Made by a program: the position numbers and the translations under genes | Shown: positions 1-7,492 of the stretch, one piece after another | Layout: each line of letters begins with the position of its first letter | Position numbering within the stretch: position 1 is the stretch's first letter | The notes under the pieces: generated by a model | The model's database searches: none | What the model was told of the DNA's origin: nothing | Seen by the model: the letters and a program-made list of their open reading frames with translations, nothing else | From: a virus | Length of the DNA stretch: 23,294 nucleotides | Direction: 5' to 3' (one strand) | IMG/VR virus record: IMGVR_UViG_3300047444_000725 | Span: 1 to 23,294 of that record

Positions 1-432
1 CGGCTCTCTCCAGGCAAGCGGAATAAGCGCATCCATGAGACCGCGAAGCGCGACGGTAAGAGCGTGCCCATCATCATCGAACAGGAGCCCGGCTCTGGCG
101 GTCCCGCGCAGGTCGAGGAGATCAAGCGTCTACTCGATGGCTTCAATGTCATCGCGGTTCCGGCCTCGCGTGACGGCTCGAAGGAGATGCGCGCCGAAGG
201 CATGGCAGCTCAGGCGGGGATCGGCAATTTCACGATGCGGAAAGCCCCCTGGAACCTCGACTTCGTCCAAGAGGCGAACAGCTTCCCCGCCGGGCTGATC
301 GACATGATCGACGCCGCGGCTCACGCTTACAACCATCTGGCGGGCTCGCCTGGCCCGGTCAAGATCCCCGCGGGCTTTACGGGTCTCGCGGTTCCCGGCG
401 CTCGTGTCTTCGGAACCGGGAGGCTCGCCTGA
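1..432 (+). CDS. Terminase large subunit, C-terminal fragment (partial)
   Basis: The reading frame is open from the first base, so the gene begins upstream; about 143 residues are present. The large terminase subunit is the ATPase/nuclease motor that cuts concatemeric phage DNA and pumps it through the portal. The visible part matches the end of the nuclease domain: a segment reading ETAKRDGKSVPIIIEQEPGS, followed by a glycine pair and a helix (VEEIKRLLDGF), is typical of large terminase C-termini. A later stretch, near FVQEANSFP, resembles the usual end of this domain with its conserved F/Y-P. The stop TGA shares one base with the ATG of the portal gene (TGATG), the standard terminase-portal order. 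The ATPase motifs are outside the window and could not be checked. Confidence 0.85.
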   Translation, partial: RLSPGKRNKRIHETAKRDGKSVPIIIEQEPGSGGPAQVEEIKRLLDGFNVIAVPASRDGSKEMRAEGMAAQAGIGNFTMRKAPWNLDFVQEANSFPAGLIDMIDAAAHAYNHLAGSPGPVKIPAGFTGLAVPGARVFGTGRLA

Positions 433-2342
433 TGGGCGCGATCGGTCGACTCCTGACGGGCCTGCGTCAAATGCTCTCGACGGACTCGCCTGCGGATGCT
501 CCGCTTGTTCCCGGCTCCGTCTTGCGCCAGCACTTCATTACCCAGATCTATGCCAAGGTCGTCGACACGATCGGCCTCTTTCAGCCGAAAGCCGTCACGA
601 TCAACAATCGCTTGGTGATGCGGAACGATCCCGACGTCGCCTTCGGCTCGGCGGTGAATCGCGGTCCGCTCATCAATGCCCAGTGGACCGTCCAAAGCCG
701 GGACGAGAAGATCAAGGCCTTCGTCGATTCTATCTTCCGGACTCACTTCCGCGCCATCGCCCGCTCTGCATCCCTTGCGATCGGCTTCGGGTATCAGGTC
801 ACCGAGAAGGTCTGGAAGTCCGGTCCCGTGACGATCGAGATCGAGGACAAGATCGGCGCGTCGCGTGAGGTCGTCAAGATCCCGATGGCCTGGACGTTCG
901 ACCGCTTCAAGTCGATCGATCCCCGTACCGTCGTCCTTCACGTTGATCCCCTGACCGACCAGTGGGACGGCGTGCAGCAGTACGCCTATCTCAGCCCGGC
1001 CATGCAGAATCCGACCGACCTGGTCGGCCCGGAGCGCGTCGGTCTCTGGACGCACGCGAAGGACGACAATTTCGGGCGCCTCACCGGCCGCGCGATGTTC
1101 GATCAGGCCTATACCGACTGGTGGGACAAGCAGGCGATCGGGATGTATGCGAACCGCTACTTCGAGACGAAGGGCGATCCCACGCCGATCGGTCGCGCTT
1201 TGCTCGACAGCCTCCTGATGCCGGACGGCACGCGCGTTGATGGCTTTGAGTTCATCGGCGGCGTGCTCCGCATGTTCAAGGGCGGGAATGGCGTCGTGCT
1301 TCCGAGCGATCGGGACGAAAAGGGGAATTACAAATACGACGTCGAGCTTAAGCACGACGACAAGCGCGGCGATCAATTCGAAAGCTATCTGAAGTACAAG
1401 TCGGGCCAGATCCTCCAGGCCCTCCTCACTCCCCCGCGCGTCGGCGGCGCCCACGCAGGGAGCGGCCTCGGGACCAAGGACGCCGGGGTCCAGCAGGATC
1501 AACACGCCGAGTTCCTGGAGTCGATCCTTTACGACTTCTTCGACTACGTGAACGAGCAGTACGTCAATCCGCTGGTGATCTACAACTTCGGCCAGCAGGC
1601 TTTCGAGGAGTCGAAGACCCGACTCGTCGTCAGCGGCCTGTCGGCCGGAATGAAATCCATGTTGAAGGACATCCTGTTCAAGGCCTTCGACGAGGAGATG
1701 ACCTTAGGCAGCGGGAAGAACATCCCGCTCTATAAGCGCCTCGACTGCCCCGCGATCATGAAGGAACTCGACGTTCCGATGCCGAGCGCCGAGGATCTCG
1801 CCGAGCTCGAGGCGGAGCAGCAAGAGATCAACGACCAGAATGACCAGATGCAGAAAGCGGCGATGGACGCCGGCGGCGGCGGAACGCCTCCGAAGGAGCC
1901 GAACGACGACCTTTCGCGCATGACTTACGGCGAGGACCTCGGCGAGATCAATACCGAGACGCTGTCGGCCGACATCATGGGCAAGGTCGACGCGAAGCTG
2001 CGCGCACAGTATGCGGAGTTCGAGCGCCAGCGGACCCTCGAGCTTGCCGCGAAGAAGCCCGATCCGGCGCCCGTCGTTCCCCAGGAAGTCCATCACCACC
2101 ATGAAACGGTGATCAACAACCCCGCCCCGGCTGCTCCTGTCGTTACGGTCCCCGTGACCGTCCAACCCGCCGCAGCTCCCGCTGTCCAAATGGGCGACAC
2201 CGTTGTCAATTTGGGCGACACGAACATCAAAGCGGATCTCAATCTGAAGCCCGGCGACAAGAAGACCGTCGAATTTAAGAAGGACGCCGAGGGGAAGATC
2301 ATCAGCGCCGAGATCAAGCCGTCGGAAGGCGGTGGCGCATGA
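432..2342 (+). CDS. Phage portal protein (DUF935/Mu gp29-like)
   Basis: This 636-residue protein is the likely dodecameric portal at the DNA-packaging vertex. Support is its place directly after terminase (1-nt TGATG overlap) and its resemblance to the DUF935/Mu gp29 portal group: an early segment on nonstandard positions of the membrane-free N-domain, an aromatic core with WWDKQAIGMYANRYFETKGD around residues 235-255, and a long helical region (about 350-420) before the clip-like C-terminal part. Residues about 455-480 are a charged, Gln/Glu-rich predicted coiled coil. From about residue 550 the protein changes to a low-complexity tail: a four-histidine run, a Pro/Val/Ala-rich stretch, then a short beta-like segment of the form KKTVEFKKDAEGKIISAEI. 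Similar tails occur on other phage head proteins, so this part may be a flexible interaction arm. The family call is from pattern recognition. Confidence 0.8.
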   Translation: MGAIGRLLTGLRQMLSTDSPADAPLVPGSVLRQHFITQIYAKVVDTIGLFQPKAVTINNRLVMRNDPDVAFGSAVNRGPLINAQWTVQSRDEKIKAFVDSIFRTHFRAIARSASLAIGFGYQVTEKVWKSGPVTIEIEDKIGASREVVKIPMAWTFDRFKSIDPRTVVLHVDPLTDQWDGVQQYAYLSPAMQNPTDLVGPERVGLWTHAKDDNFGRLTGRAMFDQAYTDWWDKQAIGMYANRYFETKGDPTPIGRALLDSLLMPDGTRVDGFEFIGGVLRMFKGGNGVVLPSDRDEKGNYKYDVELKHDDKRGDQFESYLKYKSGQILQALLTPPRVGGAHAGSGLGTKDAGVQQDQHAEFLESILYDFFDYVNEQYVNPLVIYNFGQQAFEESKTRLVVSGLSAGMKSMLKDILFKAFDEEMTLGSGKNIPLYKRLDCPAIMKELDVPMPSAEDLAELEAEQQEINDQNDQMQKAAMDAGGGGTPPKEPNDDLSRMTYGEDLGEINTETLSADIMGKVDAKLRAQYAEFERQRTLELAAKKPDPAPVVPQEVHHHHETVINNPAPAAPVVTVPVTVQPAAAPAVQMGDTVVNLGDTNIKADLNLKPGDKKTVEFKKDAEGKIISAEIKPSEGGGA

Positions 2343-3127
2343 CGCAAGCTCTAGACCAAGCCCCGGCGAGAAAGATCCGCGAGACGGGCGGCCCGACGAT
2401 TCTTAGCTTCGCCGGAATTCCGGACGGCTACCTACTCAAGCGGGTATCCGCCGCCGTTCAGGGCGTCGATCCCGCTTCGCTCGGTAGCGTTGTGACTTTC
2501 TACACCGGAAGCGTAGACCCTTCGGCGGGCGGCGGCGTTGCCGCTTCGATCCCGTCGATATATGTCCGTAATGATGGGGTCGTCTGGTCAAAAACGGGCG
2601 CGGGCGATACGGACTGGACTCGCATTGTCACGTCTACCCTCGTTACGATTCAAACGATCACGGTTGCGGTTGATACCGATTCCGTCGTCTTCTCAGGGCT
2701 AAATGTCGACGTAGACGGGACCTACTACCTGCAAGGGAAAATTCTATCTGGACATTCCGGAGACGGCATCTTCCTTCGGCCCAATTCGATAGCCGATACG
2801 AACATGAAGTGCGGCTTCTTTATCAATCTGGGGTCCTCGCTCAGCGTCTTCACTATCGCGGGAATGGCGCTGACGGCGCTTTCAACTGCCGGATCAGTCT
2901 CCACAATCGACGCCGATTTCATGGGCTCCAAGATCGACGGCCTGCCACGGGCCGGACATTCAAGTTCGATGATCGGCATTGGTGGTGTGGATCAGCAATT
3001 TGAAGGCGATTACCGTTGGAACGACGGTTCCACCAATATTACCAGTCTCCAGATTCGCTCGAATGGCGGAACGGGAGCCGGTATTAAGGCCGGAAGCATC
3101 CTCACGCTCTCTAAATTTGCTGGATAG
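2339..3127 (+). CDS. Unrecognised beta-rich protein, possible virion decoration or fibre protein
   Basis: A 262-residue protein that I do not recognise by family. It starts with ATG overlapping the portal stop (ATGA), so it is translationally coupled. Composition is rich in Ser, Gly, Thr, Val and Ile with alternating hydrophobic residues, and there is no signal peptide. An early stretch (about residues 60-100) resembles the N-terminal part of phage proteins that wrap a short beta segment with a W-K-x-G-x-G-D-T-D-W pattern, common in phage tail-fibre or appendage proteins. The rest looks like a beta-sandwich (GDGIFLRPN, IRSNGGTGAGIKAGS). The DNA is clearly lower in GC than the head genes: two 60-base lines I counted gave 52% and 55%, against 72% in the scaffold gene. 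That and its position suggest an acquired surface protein, which is inference. Confidence 0.55.
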   Translation: MTQALDQAPARKIRETGGPTILSFAGIPDGYLLKRVSAAVQGVDPASLGSVVTFYTGSVDPSAGGGVAASIPSIYVRNDGVVWSKTGAGDTDWTRIVTSTLVTIQTITVAVDTDSVVFSGLNVDVDGTYYLQGKILSGHSGDGIFLRPNSIADTNMKCGFFINLGSSLSVFTIAGMALTALSTAGSVSTIDADFMGSKIDGLPRAGHSSSMIGIGGVDQQFEGDYRWNDGSTNITSLQIRSNGGTGAGIKAGSILTLSKFAG

Positions 3128-3128
3128 A

Positions 3129-3764
3129 ATGAACGTAAAGGGAGCCTCGCCGTCTCGGTTCTCAGTCACCCCGCAGCGAGGATCGGTCGTCGTTCTTGGG
3201 GACTCCATCGCCCTAGAAACGTGGGGGAACTACTTACTTGGTTTCCCCACCGTCTTTCCGACTCTGCAATTTAGGAATCTCGTTCAAGCCGCTTATGGGC
3301 ATTTGCCTACGGTCTATAACGCAGCCGTAAACGGCACGACGAGTGCCGACGGGCTTGCAGCTATCGACGCTCTTCTGGCGGGCTCTACTTCTCCAGGCAT
3401 TAATGTCGTCGTTCTCGCCTTCGGTACGAACGACGCGGGGAACGGCGTCAGCGATGCGACCTTCCTCTCGAACATGACGTCGATGATCGCGAAGGTCGTT
3501 GCGGCCGGGAAGACTCCGGTCGTCCCGAAGATCATGTATGCCTCCGCCGATCCCTGGCACACGAACATCCCCGCAAAGAACACGGTCATCGCCAATTCGA
3601 TTTGGGGCGTCCTGCCCGGAGTTGTCGCGGGCCCGGATCTATGGACGTTGGTCTCTGCGCATCCCGAGTACCTCGCTGGAGACGGAATCCATCTGACGGT
3701 TCCCGGTTGTGACTTTGTTATTACCTCTTGGAAAGACAGCCTGGCCTGGGCCTATGCTTATTAA
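3129..3764 (+). CDS. SGNH/GDSL-family hydrolase (probable carbohydrate esterase or deacetylase)
   Basis: A 211-residue protein with the full set of SGNH blocks: VVLGDSIA with nucleophile Ser26 (block I), a glycine at about 69 in AAVNGTTS (block II), GTND with Asn101 (block III), and DGIHL with Asp185 and His188 (block V). SGNH enzymes hydrolyse esters, and phage versions often remove acetyl groups from capsule or O-antigen sugars at the virion surface. There is no signal peptide, consistent with a virion-associated or cytoplasmic enzyme. I chose ATG 3129 because it lies one base after the previous stop and leaves a compact N-terminus; the frame stays open upstream to 2979, but that would overlap the previous gene by about 150 bases. 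It is followed after 3 bases by the coiled-coil fibre gene, so both may form one adsorption unit. The substrate is unknown. Confidence 0.85.
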   Translation: MNVKGASPSRFSVTPQRGSVVVLGDSIALETWGNYLLGFPTVFPTLQFRNLVQAAYGHLPTVYNAAVNGTTSADGLAAIDALLAGSTSPGINVVVLAFGTNDAGNGVSDATFLSNMTSMIAKVVAAGKTPVVPKIMYASADPWHTNIPAKNTVIANSIWGVLPGVVAGPDLWTLVSAHPEYLAGDGIHLTVPGCDFVITSWKDSLAWAYAY

Positions 3765-3767
3765 CAA

Positions 3768-4709
3768 ATGGGCGACCTGATCAAGACCGGCGTCCTGTGT
3801 ACTCGGGTTATTACCGTCTTCGACACGGACGGTATTACGCCTAAGACCGGCCTTGTCAGCTCAGATTTCACGACGAAGAACTTGACGAAGGACGGCGCGG
3901 TCGACGCTACGGCCGTGACCGTCACGGAGATCAACTCCAGCACTCGCGCTGGAAGGTACAAGGTTACGTGGACGCCTGGGGGGGATGGGGAATACGAACT
4001 TCGCGTTGCCGTTCCCACCTATGCAGACCGCGGCTTCATCTTTGAGTTCACGTCGACCGCCGACGGAGTTCTTACTCTCGCTCTCATCCAGGCGTATCTT
4101 GACGCGAACTCGACGAAGCTCGCGCATCTTGACGCCGACATATCGACTCGTGCGACGGCGTCGGCCCTAGCGACCGTCCAAGCCGACACCGACGACATCC
4201 AGACGCGGCTTCCCGCGGCCCTCGTCGGCGGAAAGATGGACTCCCACGTCAACGACATCGCGACGGATGCGATCACGGCGGCGGCTGTGAAGGCTGACGC
4301 GGTGACGGAGATCCAGGCTGGGCTTGCGACTTCGGCCGCTGTCGCCGCGCTTCCGACGACCGCAGACATCGCCGCGCTCGATGCGGACGTCTTGTCCAGA
4401 GTCGCCACGGCAGACGCTCGGCTCGATAACCTCGATGCCGCTGTCTCGACGAGGGCGACCCCAGCGGATATTGCGGGAATTCCGGCCGCCCCGACGTCGG
4501 ATGAGAATGCCGATGCGTTCCTCGACCGCGCGGGAGCGATCGATGGCAAGACGCCGCGCGAAGCTTGGCAGATCATGGCTGCTACGACCGCCGGGAAGTC
4601 TAGCGGAGATCCTGGCTCGCCCGTCTTCAAGGGCTTGGACGGCTCTACTCCGCGCGTCTCGGCATCCATCGACTCCAGCGGGAACCGTATCGCGGTGGCC
4701 TACCCATGA
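3768..4709 (+). CDS. Tail fibre/appendage protein with coiled-coil stalk
   Basis: A 313-residue protein with three visible parts. Residues 1 to about 105 form an Ig-like beta domain (DTDGITPKTGL ... AGRYKVTWTPGGDGEYELRV) like those at the start of many phage appendage proteins. Residues about 107-240 are a long Ala/Asp/Thr-rich heptad region with recurring elements such as LDADISTRAT and LDAAVSTRAT, as expected for a trimeric coiled-coil stalk. The C-terminal 70 residues (ADAFLDRAGAIDGKTPREAW ... then a short beta end, SASIDSSGNRIAVAYP) match a tail-end module that recurs in phage fibre and baseplate proteins. Which part meets the host or the virion cannot be told. Start ATG lies 3 bases after the SGNH stop, and the stop overlaps the next ATG by four bases. 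Confidence 0.7.
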   Translation: MGDLIKTGVLCTRVITVFDTDGITPKTGLVSSDFTTKNLTKDGAVDATAVTVTEINSSTRAGRYKVTWTPGGDGEYELRVAVPTYADRGFIFEFTSTADGVLTLALIQAYLDANSTKLAHLDADISTRATASALATVQADTDDIQTRLPAALVGGKMDSHVNDIATDAITAAAVKADAVTEIQAGLATSAAVAALPTTADIAALDADVLSRVATADARLDNLDAAVSTRATPADIAGIPAAPTSDENADAFLDRAGAIDGKTPREAWQIMAATTAGKSSGDPGSPVFKGLDGSTPRVSASIDSSGNRIAVAYP

Positions 4710-5035
4710 GAATGTTCAGCGGATCGTTCTGGGCTGGAGCACTCTTTACGACTTCGATGTTCGCCGGGATACGAGTCGAGGGGTCAGTCTCCGAAACCGG
4801 AGGCGTCTTCTGGCGCGGAGAGTTTTGGAAGGCCTCGCTCTTCTCGACGGATTTCTTCCGCGGGGTTCCTGTCGTGATCCCCGTTCCTCCGAAGAAGAAC
4901 GACGGCGGCGCATGGCTGGGCTATATCCGCCCGCGGGTGGCGCCCAAGGTTCATCCGCCGGTCCCGGTGATTCAGTATCGAGAAGATACGGCCGCCCTCG
5001 CGGTCGCGCTGCTTGAGTCCGACGAGCTTCTGTAA
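4706..5035 (+). CDS. Small aromatic-repeat phage protein, unknown function
   Basis: A 109-residue protein not assigned to a family. Its first half carries two copies of an aromatic pattern, FWxxxLFxTxxFxG: SFWAGALFTTSMFAG at residues 7-21 and EFWKASLFSTDFFRG at residues 39-53. Between them is another FWRG. The second half is proline-rich (PVVIPVPPKK and VAPKVHPPVPV) and ends in an acidic helix. No signal peptide or membrane anchor is apparent. Short proteins with F-S-G-x-F-W repeats are seen next to phage fibre genes, so a small virion or fibre-associated role is likely but unproven. The start overlaps the previous stop (ATGA), showing coupling to the fibre gene. Confidence 0.65.
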   Translation: MRMFSGSFWAGALFTTSMFAGIRVEGSVSETGGVFWRGEFWKASLFSTDFFRGVPVVIPVPPKKNDGGAWLGYIRPRVAPKVHPPVPVIQYREDTAALAVALLESDELL

Positions 5036-5052
5036 CGAGAGAGGATAGACAG

Positions 5053-5682
5053 ATGGGCGAAACGGTTTTCCCGGGAAACAAGAGCTACGGCGCGGTCAGG
5101 ATCGCCGCGTTCGGCTCTCTGGTCAACGGCGACACGATCACCATCGGCGATAAGGTGTACGAGTTCCGGACCTCGGGCTCCGCTGGCGCAGGCCACGTCC
5201 AGGTCAACGTCGGCATGGACGGTCCGGCTACGGCGCTCGCCCTTCAGGCGGCCATCGTGGCGAATCCTCCGACCCCTCAGATCGACGCCTACATCGACGC
5301 CATCGATTCGAAGGTCGTGCGCCTGGAAGCCCACGACTACGGCACCGCGGGGAACGTCGCCTTCTCGGCGTCGCTCACGGGCGGGACGAACATCATCGAC
5401 CAGACGAGCGGGTTCATGCTGGGCGGCGAAGCCGGGAGCCTGAAGCATCTCGATTCCGGCCGCTACACCGTTACGGCTCTGGACGTCGCGGCGACCGCGA
5501 TCATGATCCCGACCAAGCTGACCACGCCGAAGATCCTGTCGATCCAGGTGTTCGACGCGACGGGCGTTCTCAAGGCTGCGACGACCAAGTGGACGCAGTC
5601 GACCACGCGCATTAAGGGCGAGTTCGCCGGCGGGACGAATCCCGCGGCGACGGACATCGTCTGCTGGAGTGCCCGGGACTGA
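5053..5682 (+). CDS. Putative virion protein with one GDTITIGDKVYEF-type beta module
   Basis: A 209-residue protein preceded by a purine-rich SD (GAGAGAGGA) about 9 bases before ATG. Residues about 15-125 form a module beginning NGDTITIGDKVYEFRT, then GAGHVQVNVG, a helix (ATALALQAAIVAN) and later beta strands (VVRLEAHDYGTAGN). This module recurs in phage fibre and structural proteins and reappears in the neighbouring gene at 5721-6728. The C-terminal 80 residues are a separate beta-rich part (YTVTALDVAATAIMIPTKL ...). The copies suggest the two neighbours arose by duplication and probably form part of the same appendage or capsid-surface structure. Exact function is not known. Confidence 0.7.
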   Translation: MGETVFPGNKSYGAVRIAAFGSLVNGDTITIGDKVYEFRTSGSAGAGHVQVNVGMDGPATALALQAAIVANPPTPQIDAYIDAIDSKVVRLEAHDYGTAGNVAFSASLTGGTNIIDQTSGFMLGGEAGSLKHLDSGRYTVTALDVAATAIMIPTKLTTPKILSIQVFDATGVLKAATTKWTQSTTRIKGEFAGGTNPAATDIVCWSARD

Positions 5683-5720
5683 GCCTGACTTTCTTTTGAT
5701 TTGATATAGGAGACCGAACC

Positions 5721-6728
5721 ATGTCGAGCAAGTTTCCGCGAATCGAAGGCCAGAGAGCCATCAACGTCTTTCGGGTCGCCTCAGCGGGCGTGAACGCCCA
5801 GGTCGTCGTCATCGGTGCCGACACCTACGAGCTTGCCACCAGGGACGACCTCGCCGTCACGGCGGGCCATATCCCCGTGGACCTGACCGGCGGCGCGACG
5901 CGCAAGGCGAAGGCGAAGCTGACCTTCACCGGCCAGCCCTCCGACACCGAGACGATCACGATCAACGGCAAGGTCTACACGTTCCAGACCACGCTCACCC
6001 AGGTCGACGGCCACGTCCTGATCAGCGCGGTCAACGCCGAAGGGACGATCGACAACCTCGTCGCCGCGATCAACGGCGGAGCCGGCCGGGGCATCGCCTA
6101 CGGCACTCCGACGGTCACGAACACGATCTGCACGGCGGCCAAGAGCAGCACGGACAAGTGCATCCTCTCGGCCATCATCGCGGGCACCCCGGGCAACGCC
6201 TACACCCTGGCTGAGGCGGCGACCAACGTCGCCAAGGACGCCACGACCTTCGGGACCGAGCAGCTGGGGGTCGATCCGACCGCCGACGACGTCTCCGACG
6301 CCATGGTCGCCACGATCAACGCCGAGACGACCGAGGACATCGTGGCCCGCGAGATCGGCGACAACGAGTTCATGATCATGGGCAGGAAGTCCCGGCCCAT
6401 GGTGCTCACCTGCACCGAGACCCTGACGGGCTCGAACAACGCCTGGGCGGCGTCCGCGATGTACGGCGGCTCGCTCACCAAGAACCGGCGCATGGCGGTT
6501 GCCAGCCGCGTCCCGACTGCCGTCGAAGTCGCGCTCGGAAACATGCACTTCGAGCTCGACTTCACTCCCGCGACGGTCCTCGCGCGCGTGCGCGTGACCA
6601 CGACGCCGGGAGTCGATGTTGCCTGGGATGGCGCCGTGACGATCAGCGGCGGCCACGTCGTTCTCGACAACGCGGGCTCGACCGACTGGAGCGCGAGCCA
6701 TACCCTCGAGGTCATCTTCATCGAGTAA
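5721..6728 (+). CDS. Putative virion protein with two nested copies of the same beta module
   Basis: A 335-residue protein with AGGAG 8 bases before its ATG. It shares the module of the preceding gene. One copy is complete at about residues 63-175: TETITINGKVYTFQTTL, GHVLI, then the helix IDNLVAAING and a later AGTPGNAYTLAEA. A second copy appears split around it: VVVIGADTYELATRDD and AGHIPVDL at about 27-55, then its expected helix and strand (VSDAMVATINAETTEDIVAR and EIGDNEFMIMGRKSRP) at about 181-216. The remaining C-terminal part (about 221-335) is a different beta domain. I infer a virion surface or appendage role from the neighbours; family assignment is uncertain. Confidence 0.7.
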   Translation: MSSKFPRIEGQRAINVFRVASAGVNAQVVVIGADTYELATRDDLAVTAGHIPVDLTGGATRKAKAKLTFTGQPSDTETITINGKVYTFQTTLTQVDGHVLISAVNAEGTIDNLVAAINGGAGRGIAYGTPTVTNTICTAAKSSTDKCILSAIIAGTPGNAYTLAEAATNVAKDATTFGTEQLGVDPTADDVSDAMVATINAETTEDIVAREIGDNEFMIMGRKSRPMVLTCTETLTGSNNAWAASAMYGGSLTKNRRMAVASRVPTAVEVALGNMHFELDFTPATVLARVRVTTTPGVDVAWDGAVTISGGHVVLDNAGSTDWSASHTLEVIFIE

Positions 6729-6733
6729 TCGAA

Positions 6734-7492
6734 ATGTCGAAGAAGATCCGCGTCCTGTCCTGCGCAGACGCTACCGACGTCGGGGAGGTTCCCTCCCCGC
6801 GCGATCAGAGTCTCGCCTTGATCGAATCGACGGGGGTGTCCTGGCGTTTCGACGGCAGGAGCACGGCGACGCATGACGGAACCACCGTCATCAAGCCGGC
6901 GGCCAGGGCTGTCGAAAAGCCCGGCCGCTGGCTGGTCGTTCCTGGGGGAACGGGGTCGAGTGCAGGCTCCTGGGGGATCGCCTATGCTCGCGTCGCCAAG
7001 GACGCCGACACGAACGATTCTTCGGAGGTCGACACGGGCGTCGCAATCGAGGAGGGCTACGAATACGCCTTCGGTATGAAGCTCATCTCTCACGGCAACG
7101 CGGATTATTCGGACGCCTCGAATACCGTCAAGGTTCTCCAAGCCCTTCCGGGGGTGGCCCTGACCGTGACTCCGACCGTCGGGGGCGGCGCCGCCGAAGT
7201 CGATGGCGGAGTTCCCAATCCTATTCTCTTCGAGAACGTCCCAGCTTCCGACGTCAACGGCAAGCAACTTACCTTCGTAACCGGCGGTCCTAATGCGCTC
7301 GTCGCTGGGGTCGGATCGGTAGTTCACGGCGTCTTCGACTTCGTCGAGGACTACTTCCTCGCCTATCTCGCAGGGCAGACCTCTTACATCTCCGTAAAGA
7401 GAGACGGGACGATCCTCGCCTATTTCGGAGATTCCGGAAATCTGGGCGGACTCGATCTTGTCTTCTTCGTCGCCCGGAGGAAAGTCGCCTAA
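6734..7492 (+). CDS. Hypothetical phage protein, beta-rich
   Basis: A 252-residue protein that I cannot assign. The ATG is 5 bases after the previous stop and has only a weak SD-like GAG. The N-terminal 50 residues (CADATDVGEVPSPRDQSLAL ... STGVSWRFDGRS) read like the opening of phage fibre-head or capsid-decoration proteins, with a conserved tryptophan and aspartate-rich turns. The rest alternates beta strands and glycine turns (YEYAFGMKL, SYISVKRDGTILAYFGDSGN). No signal peptide or transmembrane segment is seen. It ends the accessory block and its stop shares one base with the ATG of the MuF-like gene (TAATG), so it belongs to the same transcript. A virion-surface role is inference from position only. 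Confidence 0.6.
   Translation: MSKKIRVLSCADATDVGEVPSPRDQSLALIESTGVSWRFDGRSTATHDGTTVIKPAARAVEKPGRWLVVPGGTGSSAGSWGIAYARVAKDADTNDSSEVDTGVAIEEGYEYAFGMKLISHGNADYSDASNTVKVLQALPGVALTVTPTVGGGAAEVDGGVPNPILFENVPASDVNGKQLTFVTGGPNALVAGVGSVVHGVFDFVEDYFLAYLAGQTSYISVKRDGTILAYFGDSGNLGGLDLVFFVARRKVA

Noticed and set aside
327-1505. Long minus-strand ORF across the portal gene
   Set aside because: It is a mirror of the portal frame, rich in Arg, Asp and Leu without recognisable motifs; the + strand portal is clearly real.
2979-3128. Longer N-terminus for the SGNH hydrolase
   Set aside because: It would overlap the upstream gene by about 150 bases and has no SD; the compact ATG at 3129 retains all catalytic blocks.
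5683-5720. AT-rich gap with TATA-like text before 5721, considered as a promoter
   Set aside because: No -35 box at a 16-18 base distance from a -10 box; the region is explained by the AGGAG ribosome site.
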